Under the pieces are notes generated by a model that was not told where the DNA came from, did no database searches, and worked only from the letters and a program-made list of their open reading frames with translations. From positions 186,001-250,000 of the forward strand of contig NZ_BSOW01000011.1 of NCBI RefSeq assembly GCF_030160715.1: a stretch of DNA of 64,000 nucleotides, in the 5' to 3' direction. The translations under genes and the position numbers were made by a program. The stretch is from Bradyrhizobium iriomotense (GTDB taxonomy: Bacteria > Pseudomonadota > Alphaproteobacteria > Rhizobiales > Xanthobacteraceae). Shown here piece by piece: positions 1-8,940 of the stretch (its first letter is position 1; the number at the start of each line of letters is the position of its first letter).

Positions 1-35
1 AAAGGCCCGATCGCCATGCGATCGGGCCTTTTTGC
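1..35. terminator. Bidirectional hairpin terminator at window edge
   Basis: A perfect 13-bp inverted repeat (1-13 with 19-31) encloses a 5-nt loop and runs into a T-rich stretch on the plus strand. It lies just downstream of hpnH, which ends at 56 on the minus strand. It can serve hpnH and, on the plus strand, a gene to the left of the window. Confidence 0.75.
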
Positions 36-55
36 TTTCATTGGTGTCCCGCCAT

Positions 56-1204
56 TTACGCGGCGGTCGATGCCTTCTGCTCGGCGGCGGCCGCTTCGTC
101 GCGGCGGATCTCCGAGAGCTTCTTCTGGACCTGCTCCGAGAAGATGTACTGCGCCGGACGCTGCTTGGAGAGGTCGATCTCGGGCGCCATCGGACCCGAC
201 GTCTTGACGCCACGCATCGCGACCCAGGCCGCCTTGATCGGGTTGGTCAGTGCTGCCGTCGCCGCCGTCGGCTCATAGCCGCAATGGGCCATGCAGTCGG
301 CGCACTTCTCATACTTGCCGGTGCCGTAGGAATCCCAGTCGGTGGTCTCCATCAGCTCCTTGAAGGTCTTGGCATAGCCTTCGCCGAGCAGATAGCAGGG
401 CTTCTGCCAGCCGAAGATGTTGCGCGCGGGCATGCCCCAGGGCGTGCACTCATATTCCTGGTTGCCGGCGAGGAAGTCCAGGAACAGGCCGGAATGCATG
501 AAGTTCCACTTCTTGCCCTTGCCCATCGCGAAGACGTCGCGGAACAGCTTCTTGGTCTTGGTGCGGTTCAGGAAGTGCTCCTGGTCCGGCGCACGCTCAT
601 AGGCGTAGCCCGGCGACATCGAAACGCCGACGCCGAGCTCGGTGGTGAAGTCCAGGAACTTTGCGATTTCTTCGGCCGGATGGCCGTCGAAGATGGTGGC
701 GTTGACGTTGACCGTGAAGCCGCGCGCCTTCGCCGCCTTGATCGCGGACACCGCGCGGTCGAACACGCCCTTCTGCGACACTGCCTTGTCGTGGTGATCC
801 TTCAACCCGTCGAGATGCACCGAGAAGAAAAGGTACGGGGAGGGCTCGAACAGGTCGAGCTTCTTCTCGAGCAGAAGCGCGTTGGTGCAGAGCGAGACGA
901 ACTTCTTGCGCGCCACGAGGCCGCGCACGATCTCGCCGATCTCCTTGTGGATCAGCGGCTCGCCGCCGGGGATTGCCACCATCGGCGCGCCGCACTCATC
1001 GGCGGCGTCCCAGCACTCCTGCGCCGTCATGCGGCGGTTGAGGATCGCATCCGGATAGTCGATCTTGCCGCAGCCGACGCAGGCGAGGTTGCAGCGAAAC
1101 AACGGCTCCAGCATCAACACGAGCGGGTAGCGTTTGCGGCCAAGCAGTTTCTGTTTGAGCAAATAGCCGCCGATACGCATTTCCTTGAAGAAGGGTATTG
1201 CCAT
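56..1204 (-). CDS. hpnH: HpnH, radical SAM adenosylhopane synthase
   Basis: HpnH joins the 5'-deoxyadenosyl radical of S-adenosylmethionine to diploptene to give adenosylhopane, the first step to side-chain-extended (C35) hopanoids. The radical-SAM CxxxCxxC motif is at about residues 38-45 (RCNLACVGC), followed by a GGEPL motif near residue 80. A Cys-rich stretch (KCADCMAHC) near residue 300 belongs to the C-terminal HpnH domain. The length of 382 aa is normal for the family. The ATG at 1204 is preferred to the GTG one codon upstream. ispH lies 36 bp upstream on the same strand, so the two are probably co-transcribed. Confidence 0.95.
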   Translation of the reverse strand: MAIPFFKEMRIGGYLLKQKLLGRKRYPLVLMLEPLFRCNLACVGCGKIDYPDAILNRRMTAQECWDAADECGAPMVAIPGGEPLIHKEIGEIVRGLVARKKFVSLCTNALLLEKKLDLFEPSPYLFFSVHLDGLKDHHDKAVSQKGVFDRAVSAIKAAKARGFTVNVNATIFDGHPAEEIAKFLDFTTELGVGVSMSPGYAYERAPDQEHFLNRTKTKKLFRDVFAMGKGKKWNFMHSGLFLDFLAGNQEYECTPWGMPARNIFGWQKPCYLLGEGYAKTFKELMETTDWDSYGTGKYEKCADCMAHCGYEPTAATAALTNPIKAAWVAMRGVKTSGPMAPEIDLSKQRPAQYIFSEQVQKKLSEIRRDEAAAAEQKASTAA

Positions 1205-1240
1205 CACACGTTTCTTTCTGGGCTTTGAAATTCAGGTAGG

Positions 1241-2167
1241 TCAGCTTGCGGCGAGTTCCGCCGGAAGCCGGAATTCAATGTTTTCCTCGCGCCCTGGCAG
1301 CACCGAGACCGAGACCGGTCCGATCCGTCGCAGGGCTTCGATCACGTCATCCACGAGAACCTCAGGTGCCGAGGCGCCGGCCGTGATGCCGACGGTCTTG
1401 GCGTCTTTCAACCATTCCGGATTGAGCACGCTGCCATCGGCGACCAGATAACTCGCCACGCCGGCCTCAGTGCCGATTTCGCGGAGCCGGTTCGAGTTGG
1501 AACTGTTGGCGGCGCCCACCACCAAGATCACGTCGACCAGCTTGCTCAAGTCCCTTACCGCAGATTGGCGGTTCTGTGTCGCATAGCAGATATCCCGGAT
1601 GTCAGGGCCTTGAATATCTGTAAATCGGGCCTGGAGGGCCGCGATAATGTCCCTGGTGTCGTCCACCGACAGCGTGGTCTGGGTGATATAGGCCACTGGC
1701 CTGTCCGCCGGCAGGCTCAGGGCTTTGACGTCTTCGACGCTCTGGACCAGCAGCACGGGGCCTGGAACCTGTCCCATGGTTCCCTCGACCTCGGGATGGC
1801 CGGCATGGCCGATCAGGATCAGGGTACGGCCCTTTGAGATGTAGCGCTTCCCCTGATTGTGAACTTTCGTGACCAGGGGGCAGGTCGCATTCAGCACGGG
1901 AAGGTCGCGGGCGGCAGCCTCTTCCTCCACGCTGCGCGCCACGCCGTGGGCGCTGAAAACAGTCATCGCCTTCGGCGGAACCTCGGACAGCTCCTCGACG
2001 AAGATTGCGCCTTTCTTCTTCAGGCTCTCGACGACGTATTTGTTGTGCACGATCTCGTGGCGCACGTAGACGGGCGGGCCGTACTTCTCCAGCGCCCGCT
2101 CCACGATCTCGATGGCACGCACCACGCCGGCACAAAAGCCGCGCGGCTGTGCTAAATAAACTTCCAT
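1241..2167 (-). CDS. ispH: IspH, 4-hydroxy-3-methylbut-2-enyl diphosphate reductase
   Basis: IspH is the last enzyme of the MEP isoprenoid pathway and makes IPP and DMAPP. The three Cys ligands of its [4Fe-4S] cluster are visible at C12 (GFCAGV), C96 (NATCPLV) and C194 (ICYATQNRQ). The catalytic Glu is E126 in HPEVEG. The start at 2167 opens directly on MEVYLAQPRGFCAG. The open frame could run 18 codons further upstream, but those residues are outside the family. Its position in a hopanoid locus makes sense because hopanoids are built from IPP and DMAPP. Confidence 0.96.
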   Translation of the reverse strand: MEVYLAQPRGFCAGVVRAIEIVERALEKYGPPVYVRHEIVHNKYVVESLKKKGAIFVEELSEVPPKAMTVFSAHGVARSVEEEAAARDLPVLNATCPLVTKVHNQGKRYISKGRTLILIGHAGHPEVEGTMGQVPGPVLLVQSVEDVKALSLPADRPVAYITQTTLSVDDTRDIIAALQARFTDIQGPDIRDICYATQNRQSAVRDLSKLVDVILVVGAANSSNSNRLREIGTEAGVASYLVADGSVLNPEWLKDAKTVGITAGASAPEVLVDDVIEALRRIGPVSVSVLPGREENIEFRLPAELAAS

Positions 2168-2606
2168 AGGACGCCCATCACGCAAGTTGCACCAAATCCG
2201 TTCAGTTGTCCCCGGCGGCACCCAGATACTCGATAGTGCAATATCCGCACCATTGGTTCCGAATCAACGGTAGCCGCCCACCCGTCCGTTTGGCCCCAAG
2301 CGCATGGAGGCACACGGCCTTGTGTCAAAAAATCGGCCGCGAGGAAAGGTGGATCGCGCTTTGGGTTCCGTTAACGGTACCATAATACGTAAAAGTTAAG
2401 GCGGTCGACCTCACTCCTTCGTCACTTTCCCGCCTCAACTGGCCGGCTATACCGGCCCGCGCCGCGGTCCCGGTCCGGGTTCTTCCGTGATTTGCTCGAA
2501 CCTTCAGACGGGTCAAACCGCCCAAAACAGCAATAGGTTTCGCCGGGGAACTCCGTTAAACAGCGGGCGTTTCCGGCAAGCTGTTTGAAAGCCAGAAAGA
2601 AAAGAT
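2168..2606. promoter_or_regulatory. Divergent intergenic region between ispH and hpnN
   Basis: This 439-bp gap carries no credible gene. It must contain the promoters for ispH-hpnH (minus strand) and hpnN (plus strand). I see an AT-rich patch near 2370-2400 but no operator or riboswitch that I can name. Confidence 0.4.
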
Positions 2607-5195
2607 GTGCTGCAAAGTATAGTCGTTGCGATCGTTCGAGCCTGCACCCGATTTGCCCCCCTCGTCGTCGTCGCCGGGCTCCTGCTGGCGGTCGGCGCGG
2701 GCTACTACACGGCGCGCCATTTCGCCATCAACACCGATATCAACTCGCTGATTGCGCAAAATCTCGACTGGCGGCAGCGCGACCAGGCTTTTGACCGCGC
2801 CTTCGATCGTGACGCCACCATTCTGGCCGTCGTTGAGGCGGCGACGCCCGAGATGACGACGGCTGCGGCCGACGCCCTCTACGCCAAGCTGAGGGACGAC
2901 AAGACCAATTTCGTGTCGATGCAACAGCTCGGCACCGGCGAATTCTTCGAGAAGAACGGGCTGCTGTTCCTGCCGACCGAAGAGGTCGGCAAAATCACCG
3001 GCCAGTTCGAATCCGCAGCCCCCCTGATCGAGATCATGGCGGGCGATCCCTCGATCCGCGGCCTGACCGGCGCGCTGGAGACGGGGCTTGCCGGCGTCAA
3101 GCGGGGCCAGGTGAAGCTCGACAACACCGAGCGCCCTTTCAATCTGATCGCGCAGACGGTCGAGACAGTCCTGGGCAAGGGCAACGCGATCTTCTCGTGG
3201 CGTGAGCTCGTCAGCGACAAGCCGCTGACCGACTCGGACAAGCGCGCCTTCATCGAGTTCAAGCCGGTCCTCGACTACAACGCGCTCGAGCCCGGCAAGG
3301 GCGCGACCGACGCGATCCGGAAAGCCGCGGCCGATTTGGATTTCCCGACCAAATTCCAGGCGCGGGTGCGCCTGACCGGTCCGGTCCCGATCGCCAACGA
3401 GGAATACGCCACGGTGCAGGAAGGCGCCGTCGTCAACGGTGTCGGCACCGTCATCGTGGTTCTGGTCATCCTGTGGCTCGCGCTGCATTCGGCGAAGATC
3501 ATCTTCGCCGTCTTCGTGAACCTCTTCATCGGGCTTGCGCTCACGACGGCCGCGGGCCTGATGATGGTCGGCTCGCTCAACCTGCTGTCGATCGCCTTCG
3601 CCGTGCTGTTCGTCGGTCTCGGCGTCGATTTCGGCATCCAGTACAGCGTGCGCTACCGCTCGGAGCGCTACAAGGTCGATGATCTCACTGCTGCGCTGGT
3701 GCTGGCGGCGAAGCGCTCGGCGATCCCGCTGTCACTCGCGGCGATGGCGACCGCGGCGGGCTTCCTCTGCTTCATGCCGACCGACTACAAAGGCATTTCC
3801 GAGCTCGGCCAGATCGCCGGCGTCGGCATGCTGGTGGCGTTCCTCTCCTCGATCACCGTGCTGCCTGCGCTCTTGAAGCTGCTCAACCCGCCCGGCGAGA
3901 AGGAGCCGGTCGGCTACGCCTTCCTGGCGCCGCTCGATCACTTCCTGGAGAAGCATCGCGTGCTGATCGTGGGCGGCACGCTGTTGCTCGCCGTCGGCGG
4001 CATGCCGCTGCTCTATTACATGAAGTTCGACTTCAACCCGATGAACCTGCGCAACCCCAGGGCGGAGTCGATCGCGACCTTCCTTGACTTGCGCAAGGAT
4101 CCGAACACCGGCGCGAACGCCATCAACGTGCTGACCAATTCGGAAGAGCAGGCGAGGCAGATCGAGGCAAGGCTCGAGAAGCTCCCGGAGGTGCTGCGGG
4201 TGATGTCGCTCGACAGCTTCGTGCCTGAGGATCAGGCGCCGAAGCTGAAGCTGATCGCGCAGGGCGCCAAGGTGATCAATCCCGCGCTCAATCCGGACCA
4301 GGTCGACGCTGCGCCGTCGGACCAGGAAAATGTCGACGCGCTCAAATCCTCGGTCGAGGCCTTGCGCAGGACCGCAGGCAACGAGAAGGGACCTGGCTCG
4401 GTCGCCTCGCGGCGGCTTGCGGACGCGCTCGAGAAGCTCGCCAACGCGGACGAGGCGACCCGCAACAAGGCACAGGACGTCTTCATTACGCCGATGAAGA
4501 TCGTGTTCGATCAGCTCAGGAGCGCGATGCAGGCCGAGCCGGTCACGCTGAAGTCGCTGCCCCCTGATCTGGTCAATGCCTGGAAGAGCAAGGACGGCGT
4601 GATCCGTGTCGAGGCGCTGCCGCGCGGCGATCCCAACGACAACGACACCTTGCGCAGGTTCGCCGCGGCCGTGCTCGCGGCGGAGCCGATGGCGATCGGT
4701 GGTCCGGTATCGATCTTGAAATCGGGTGATACTGTCGTGCGCGCCTTCATCTTGGCCGGCGTCTATGCGCTGGTCGTCATCAGCCTGCTGTTGTGGATCA
4801 CCTTGCGGCGATTCACCGACGTGCTGATGACGCTGGTGCCGCTCCTGGTTGCGGGCGCGGTGACGCTCGAGATCTGCGTGTTGATCGGATTGCCGCTCAA
4901 CTTCGCCAATATCGTCGCCTTTCCGTTGCTGCTCGGCGTCGGCGTCGCCTTCAAGATCTACTATGTCGTGGCCTGGCGCTCCGGCAGGACAAATCTGCTG
5001 CAGACCAGCCTGACGCGTGCGATCTTTTTCAGCGCGCTGACGACGGCCACCGCGTTCGGCAGCCTGTGGCTGTCGAGCCATCCCGGCACGTCCAGCATGG
5101 GCAAGCTGCTCGCGCTGTCGCTGGTGACGACGCTCGCCGCCGTGCTGCTGTTTCAGCCGGCCCTAATGGGCAAACCCCGCAATCTCAGGGAGTAA
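2607..5195 (+). CDS. hpnN: HpnN, RND-family hopanoid transporter
   Basis: HpnN is an MMPL/RND-type inner-membrane transporter that moves hopanoids to the outer membrane. The 862 aa show the RND duplication. There is one TM near residues 13-35, a periplasmic domain, and a five-helix bundle at about 270-420 containing GLGVDFGIQYSVRYR. The second half has a TM near 450, a second periplasmic domain and a final bundle at about 715-855. The start is a GTG at 2607; an ATG two bases earlier is out of frame. The 3' end overlaps the convergent DUF2147 gene by 33 bp. Confidence 0.94.
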   Translation: MLQSIVVAIVRACTRFAPLVVVAGLLLAVGAGYYTARHFAINTDINSLIAQNLDWRQRDQAFDRAFDRDATILAVVEAATPEMTTAAADALYAKLRDDKTNFVSMQQLGTGEFFEKNGLLFLPTEEVGKITGQFESAAPLIEIMAGDPSIRGLTGALETGLAGVKRGQVKLDNTERPFNLIAQTVETVLGKGNAIFSWRELVSDKPLTDSDKRAFIEFKPVLDYNALEPGKGATDAIRKAAADLDFPTKFQARVRLTGPVPIANEEYATVQEGAVVNGVGTVIVVLVILWLALHSAKIIFAVFVNLFIGLALTTAAGLMMVGSLNLLSIAFAVLFVGLGVDFGIQYSVRYRSERYKVDDLTAALVLAAKRSAIPLSLAAMATAAGFLCFMPTDYKGISELGQIAGVGMLVAFLSSITVLPALLKLLNPPGEKEPVGYAFLAPLDHFLEKHRVLIVGGTLLLAVGGMPLLYYMKFDFNPMNLRNPRAESIATFLDLRKDPNTGANAINVLTNSEEQARQIEARLEKLPEVLRVMSLDSFVPEDQAPKLKLIAQGAKVINPALNPDQVDAAPSDQENVDALKSSVEALRRTAGNEKGPGSVASRRLADALEKLANADEATRNKAQDVFITPMKIVFDQLRSAMQAEPVTLKSLPPDLVNAWKSKDGVIRVEALPRGDPNDNDTLRRFAAAVLAAEPMAIGGPVSILKSGDTVVRAFILAGVYALVVISLLLWITLRRFTDVLMTLVPLLVAGAVTLEICVLIGLPLNFANIVAFPLLLGVGVAFKIYYVVAWRSGRTNLLQTSLTRAIFFSALTTATAFGSLWLSSHPGTSSMGKLLALSLVTTLAAVLLFQPALMGKPRNLRE

Positions 5196-5777
5196 GCAGA
5201 TGTCGCCGACGGGATCGGCGGCACCCTTCTGACCGGGTTTTGCGCTCGCACCTGTGCTCTTGGGAGCGGCAGGTACTGGCGTTGCGGCCGTCTTGGGCGC
5301 CGCGCCGGTGGTTTTCGGCGCGCCCTTGGCCATGCTGTTGGCGGGGCTCGACGGGATCGGCGGCCCGACCCGGGTCCAGGTCTCGCCGCCGCAGAGGAAG
5401 CCGAGCACGCAGCCCTTGATCTCGAGCTCGTCGGCGCCAGTGGGTGTGATGGTCGAGGCGTAAAGCTGGCCGTCCTTGGCGTTGTAGACTTGGCCCTCCC
5501 ACTGGTCGGCGCCGGCCTTCTTCTTCATGTCGATCAGGATCGCCATGCCGAGGGTTGGCCTGCTCTTTTTTGAGACATCCGGGTTGTTCTCGTCGCGACC
5601 GCCGGGGGTCTTCTCCCAGGATACCGCGCCCCACATGCTGCCATTGCATTGTGCCACGCGGATATTGGCGACGCCGTCGGCAACCCGCCAGTCGCCAGTG
5701 GGGTCGGCGGCGAGCGCCGGCGTCAGGCAGGTGTAACCGCCAGCCAGTATTATTCCGGAGTAAAGGGCCAAACGCAT
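5163..5777 (-). CDS. DUF2147-type exported protein
   Basis: This protein of about 204 aa has a signal peptide (LALYSGIILAGGYTCLTPALA) and then a DUF2147-like domain. Family features include PTGDWRVADG, WGAVSWEKTPGG and LEIKGCVLGFLCGGETWTR. The C-terminal third is a low-complexity Ala/Pro/Lys/Thr tail. The start at 5777 follows a good ribosome binding site (GAGGAA); the frame opens 8 codons earlier without one. DUF2147 proteins are exported and mostly uncharacterised. The gene is convergent with hpnN, overlapping it by 33 bp, and divergent from hpnO. Confidence 0.85.
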   Translation of the reverse strand: MRLALYSGIILAGGYTCLTPALAADPTGDWRVADGVANIRVAQCNGSMWGAVSWEKTPGGRDENNPDVSKKSRPTLGMAILIDMKKKAGADQWEGQVYNAKDGQLYASTITPTGADELEIKGCVLGFLCGGETWTRVGPPIPSSPANSMAKGAPKTTGAAPKTAATPVPAAPKSTGASAKPGQKGAADPVGDICLLPEIAGFAH

Positions 5778-5901
5778 GATAGTTCCTCGGCAGTGCAACA
5801 TGATCTAAAGCTGTGCTTGCGAAGATGGTCCGAAAAAGGGCAAAAGGCCGCAACGACCGTTTTCTGTTGACGACACGACCATCAACCGAAGTATGTAGCG
5901 G

Positions 5902-7293
5902 ATGCACACTCCAAATCCAGACATGGCTCGGCTCTTTGCTGACCGCGAGGCGCAACGCAGCTCCCTGCATACGCGTCACCTGAACGAGCAGTTCGTTCGG
6001 GTGCTCAAGACCATCGGTTATGATGTCGGCTTCCAGAAGGGGCAGGGGCAGTACCTCTACGACCGCGAGGGCGCGCGCTATCTCGACCTCTTGTCCGGCT
6101 TTGGTGTGTTCGCGATCGGCCGCAACCATCCGGTGATGCGCGAGGCGCTGAAGAGCGTGCTCGACGCCGATCTGCCCAATCTCGTTCAGTTCGACGTCTC
6201 GACGCTGGCCGGCGTGCTCGCCGAGCGGCTGCTCAAATACGTGCCCTATCTCGACAAGGCGTTCTTCGCCAATTCGGGTGCCGAGAGCGTCGAAGCGGCG
6301 ATCAAGTTCGCGCGCGGTGCCACGGGGCGTCCAGGCATCGTCTATTGCGCCCACGCCTATCACGGCCTGACCTACGGCGCGTTGTCGCTGACGGGGGACT
6401 CGAACTTCCGCAGCGGCTTCGAGCCGCTGTTGCCCGGCTGCACCTCGATCCCGTTCAACGATCTCGCAGCGCTGGAAAAGGCGCTGTCCTCGCGCGAGGT
6501 CGCGGGCTTCATCGTCGAGCCGATCCAGGGCAAGGGCGTCAACATGCCCACCGACGAGTTCCTGCCGGGCGCGGCCGCGCTCTGCAAGAAATACGGCACG
6601 CTGTTCATCGCCGACGAGATTCAGACCGGCCTGGGTCGCACCGGCCGCTTCCTCGCGGTCGAGCACTGGAATGTCGAGCCCGACATGGTGCTGCTGTCGA
6701 AGTCGCTCTCGGGCGGCCACGTGCCGGTCGGCGCGGTGCTGACGCGGAAAAGCATCTTCGACAAGATCTTCAACCAGATGGACCGTGCGGTAGTGCACGG
6801 CTCGACCTTCTCCAAGAACGACCTCGCGATGGCCGCCGGCATCGCCACGCTCGATGTCATGGAGTCGGAAAAGCTGATCGAGGCTGCCGCCAAGCGCGGC
6901 GCCGAGCTCCGCCTTGCGCTGACGCGCATGGTGCCGGGCTACGAGCTGATGAAGGAAGTGCGCGGCAAGGGCCTCATGATCGGCGTCGAGTTCGGCCCGC
7001 CGAAATCGCTGCGGCTCCGCGCCTCCTGGAACGTGCTGGAGACGGCCAACAAGGGGCTGTTCTGCCAGCTCATCACCGTGCCGCTGTTCAAGGATCACAA
7101 GATCCTGACGCAAGTCGCCGGCCACGGCAGCCACACCATCAAGCTGCTGCCGCCGCTCACCATCACCGAGGAAGACTGCAACTGGATCGAGAAGGCTTTC
7201 GACGAGGTCATCGCCGGCAGCCACAAGGTCCCCGGTGCGATCTGGTCGCTGGGCAAGACGCTGGTGGACAACGCGGTGAGAAGGTCGGCGTAG
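5902..7293 (+). CDS. hpnO: HpnO, class III aminotransferase for aminobacteriohopanetriol
   Basis: HpnO is a PLP-dependent class III aminotransferase that aminates the extended hopanoid side chain to give 35-aminobacteriohopanetriol. The 463 aa resemble acetylornithine/ornithine aminotransferases. The PLP-phosphate region is FFANSGAESVEAAIKFAR, the PLP-ring Asp lies in LFIADEIQTGLGRTG, and the Schiff-base lysine is K267 in LLSKSLSGGHVPVGA. The assignment as HpnO rather than an amino-acid aminotransferase rests on the adjacent hpnN, ispH and hpnH. The gene has its own promoter space of about 120 bp, divergent from the DUF2147 gene. Confidence 0.92.
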   Translation: MHTPNPDMARLFADREAQRSSLHTRHLNEQFVRVLKTIGYDVGFQKGQGQYLYDREGARYLDLLSGFGVFAIGRNHPVMREALKSVLDADLPNLVQFDVSTLAGVLAERLLKYVPYLDKAFFANSGAESVEAAIKFARGATGRPGIVYCAHAYHGLTYGALSLTGDSNFRSGFEPLLPGCTSIPFNDLAALEKALSSREVAGFIVEPIQGKGVNMPTDEFLPGAAALCKKYGTLFIADEIQTGLGRTGRFLAVEHWNVEPDMVLLSKSLSGGHVPVGAVLTRKSIFDKIFNQMDRAVVHGSTFSKNDLAMAAGIATLDVMESEKLIEAAAKRGAELRLALTRMVPGYELMKEVRGKGLMIGVEFGPPKSLRLRASWNVLETANKGLFCQLITVPLFKDHKILTQVAGHGSHTIKLLPPLTITEEDCNWIEKAFDEVIAGSHKVPGAIWSLGKTLVDNAVRRSA

Positions 7294-7357
7294 GCTGACG
7301 GGGCAATCTCGTCTTACCTCACGGATCTATCGCCCTTGCGCGAGCAGCACCCACGAG

Positions 7358-7472
7358 GTCGTCCTGGCGAAGGCCACACCATCAACCGCGTGATTTCTCG
7401 ATAGAACTTCGCTGCCGGTACCGCCCAGAGAACCAAATCCTGTGGTTGGGTCCTGGCTTTCGCCAGGACGAC
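7358..7472. repeat. Palindromic intergenic repeat (GTCGTCCTGG family)
   Basis: Perfect 14-bp inverted arms (7358-7371 and 7459-7472, GTCGTCCTGGCGAA and its complement) enclose about 87 bp between hpnO and the anti-sigma gene. The same arms and the same inner sequence around TCCTGTGGTTGGGTCCTGG recur at 57171-57308, so this is a dispersed family. A half-copy of another repeat (GCGCTCGCAATGACG) follows near 7500-7515. No gene is present in 7294-7527. Confidence 0.8.
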
Positions 7473-7527
7473 TTTGGGAACGCGTTGTGCCTTCTTCGCC
7501 GCGCTCGCAATGACGGTGTTGAGGTAG

Positions 7528-8289
7528 CTACCCCTCCACATTCGCCTTCATCGCCGTCTCGAACTTGTCGACGAACTCGGCGAGTTCGTCGGCGCCGATA
7601 TCGCTGACCGCCCAGAAGTTCAGGCCGCGATCGCCCCAGCGGCGGCAGTTGAAGCCTTGCATGGTCTGGGTCTTCGGCGGGCGGTGCTCGGCGCTTGCGG
7701 TCTGCGACACGAACAGGTTGATGATGTGCTGCCGGCGCCGGTAGACCACCGCGCCGATCGCGCGGGCGTCGATATAGTCGAGCCGGCCGCCGACCAGCGT
7801 GAAGCCTTGCGCGGTCAGGTCGATCACGGGCGGGGCGACGTCGAGTTTGCCGTTGAACCACGGCTTGACCGTGTGCTGGTCGGTGGAGACGACGTCGGTC
7901 AGATGGCCGGCCTGAAGCGAGCGCAGATGGGCCGAGACGACCTCGGACAGGATGCGCTGCTGGTCGTCCTGGCGCAGCACGATGGCGACGAGCCCGGTGG
8001 CGGCGAGCGCGGAGACCGCAGAGCCCATCGCAAAGCCGCGCAGCACCGCGCGGCGGCTCTGCAGGCGCGGCTGTGGCAGCGAGGCCTCGATGCGGGCACG
8101 CAAGGTGCTGGGTGCGGTGTAACGCAGGCTCGCGTCAGCGAGCACGCGCTTCATCTCGCGCTGCGCGGCGAGCTCGGCCGCGCAAGCCGGGCAGGTGGCG
8201 ATGTGCGCCTCGACCTCGCGCACGTGGCCGGCATCGAGCTCGCCGTCGATCAGTGCGTGAAGCAGAAGCCTTGCCTCGTCGCAGGTCAT
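7528..8289 (-). CDS. Zinc-binding anti-sigma factor (zf-HC2 type)
   Basis: This 253-aa protein should hold the adjacent ECF sigma factor inactive. The N-terminal domain carries the HxxxCxxC zinc motif (EAHIATCPACAAE, about residues 27-37). One membrane span follows at about residues 95-115 (GSAVSALAATGLVAIVL), then a C-terminal domain on the other side of the membrane. That domain ends in repeated references to a cofactor-free, anti-sigma-type fold that I cannot subdivide. The start ATG overlaps the sigma stop codon as ATGA, so the two are translationally coupled. The open frame continues far upstream but that part is antisense-like to the sigma gene. Confidence 0.88.
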   Translation of the reverse strand: MTCDEARLLLHALIDGELDAGHVREVEAHIATCPACAAELAAQREMKRVLADASLRYTAPSTLRARIEASLPQPRLQSRRAVLRGFAMGSAVSALAATGLVAIVLRQDDQQRILSEVVSAHLRSLQAGHLTDVVSTDQHTVKPWFNGKLDVAPPVIDLTAQGFTLVGGRLDYIDARAIGAVVYRRRQHIINLFVSQTASAEHRPPKTQTMQGFNCRRWGDRGLNFWAVSDIGADELAEFVDKFETAMKANVEG

Positions 8290-8837
8290 TTCGGTTGCTC
8301 CTCTTCCGCCATCCAGGCTGCGCGCAGCATGGCGCGGGCCCGGGCAAGGCGGGACATCACGGTGCCGATCGGCGCGCCGACCGCATCGGAGATTTCGCGA
8401 TAGGACAGGTTGTTGATCTCCCGCAGCACAAAGGTTTCCTTGAATGGCTCGGCCAAGGCCTCGATGAGTTTTCGGATCGCCGTCGCGTCGCGCTTGCGCA
8501 GCACGTCGGTTTCGGGGGTTGCTTCGGCCTCGCGCCAGATCGGCGGCTGCTCGGCCGCTTCCGGCGTGTCTTCGATCGGGACGTGCGAATGCGCGCGCCG
8601 CGCATATTCGGCATTGCAGACGTTGCGCAGGATGGCGAACAGCCACGGCTTCATCGCCGGGCCGCGATAGCTGTCGAAATGCTTGAGGGCGCGCAAATAA
8701 CACTCCTGCACGGCGTCCTCAGCATCCGAGGCGTCGCGCAGCAGGTAGCGCGCGAGCGTGTAGACGTCGTCCAGATATGGCAGCGCCGCTTCGCGAAAGC
8801 GCCGCGCCTTGTCGGGATCGTCGCTGCTGGAGGACAT
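8286..8837 (-). CDS. ECF RNA polymerase sigma factor
   Basis: Region 2 is visible as DDVYTLARYLLRDASDAEDAVQECYLRAL and region 4 as ETFVLREINNLSYREISDAVGAPIGTVMSRLARAR. I chose the ATG at 8837 (183 aa, MSSSSDDPDKARRFREAA). A TTG at 8948 would give 220 aa and overlap the upstream cupredoxin stop, so the longer form cannot be ruled out. The gene is third in an operon of metallophosphoesterase, cupredoxin, sigma and anti-sigma. That layout suggests control by its own anti-sigma factor and an envelope or redox stimulus; the stimulus is inference. Confidence 0.88.
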   Translation of the reverse strand: MSSSSDDPDKARRFREAALPYLDDVYTLARYLLRDASDAEDAVQECYLRALKHFDSYRGPAMKPWLFAILRNVCNAEYARRAHSHVPIEDTPEAAEQPPIWREAEATPETDVLRKRDATAIRKLIEALAEPFKETFVLREINNLSYREISDAVGAPIGTVMSRLARARAMLRAAWMAEEEQPK

Positions 8838-8940
8838 CGCCGCTCGCTTTGCCTTGTCGCCAGTGTCGGCTTTCGACGCGCGTGCCCGGCCAGCGTCAAC
8901 CCACTGGCCGGGCAGGATGGTGATGCCTTGGTTTGAGCCG

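Noticed and set aside
5185..7224. Long minus-strand frame (679 aa) opposite hpnO
   Set aside because: It is the antisense of a clear aminotransferase gene, with an Arg/Glu/His-rich composition typical of antisense frames in GC-rich DNA and no domain.
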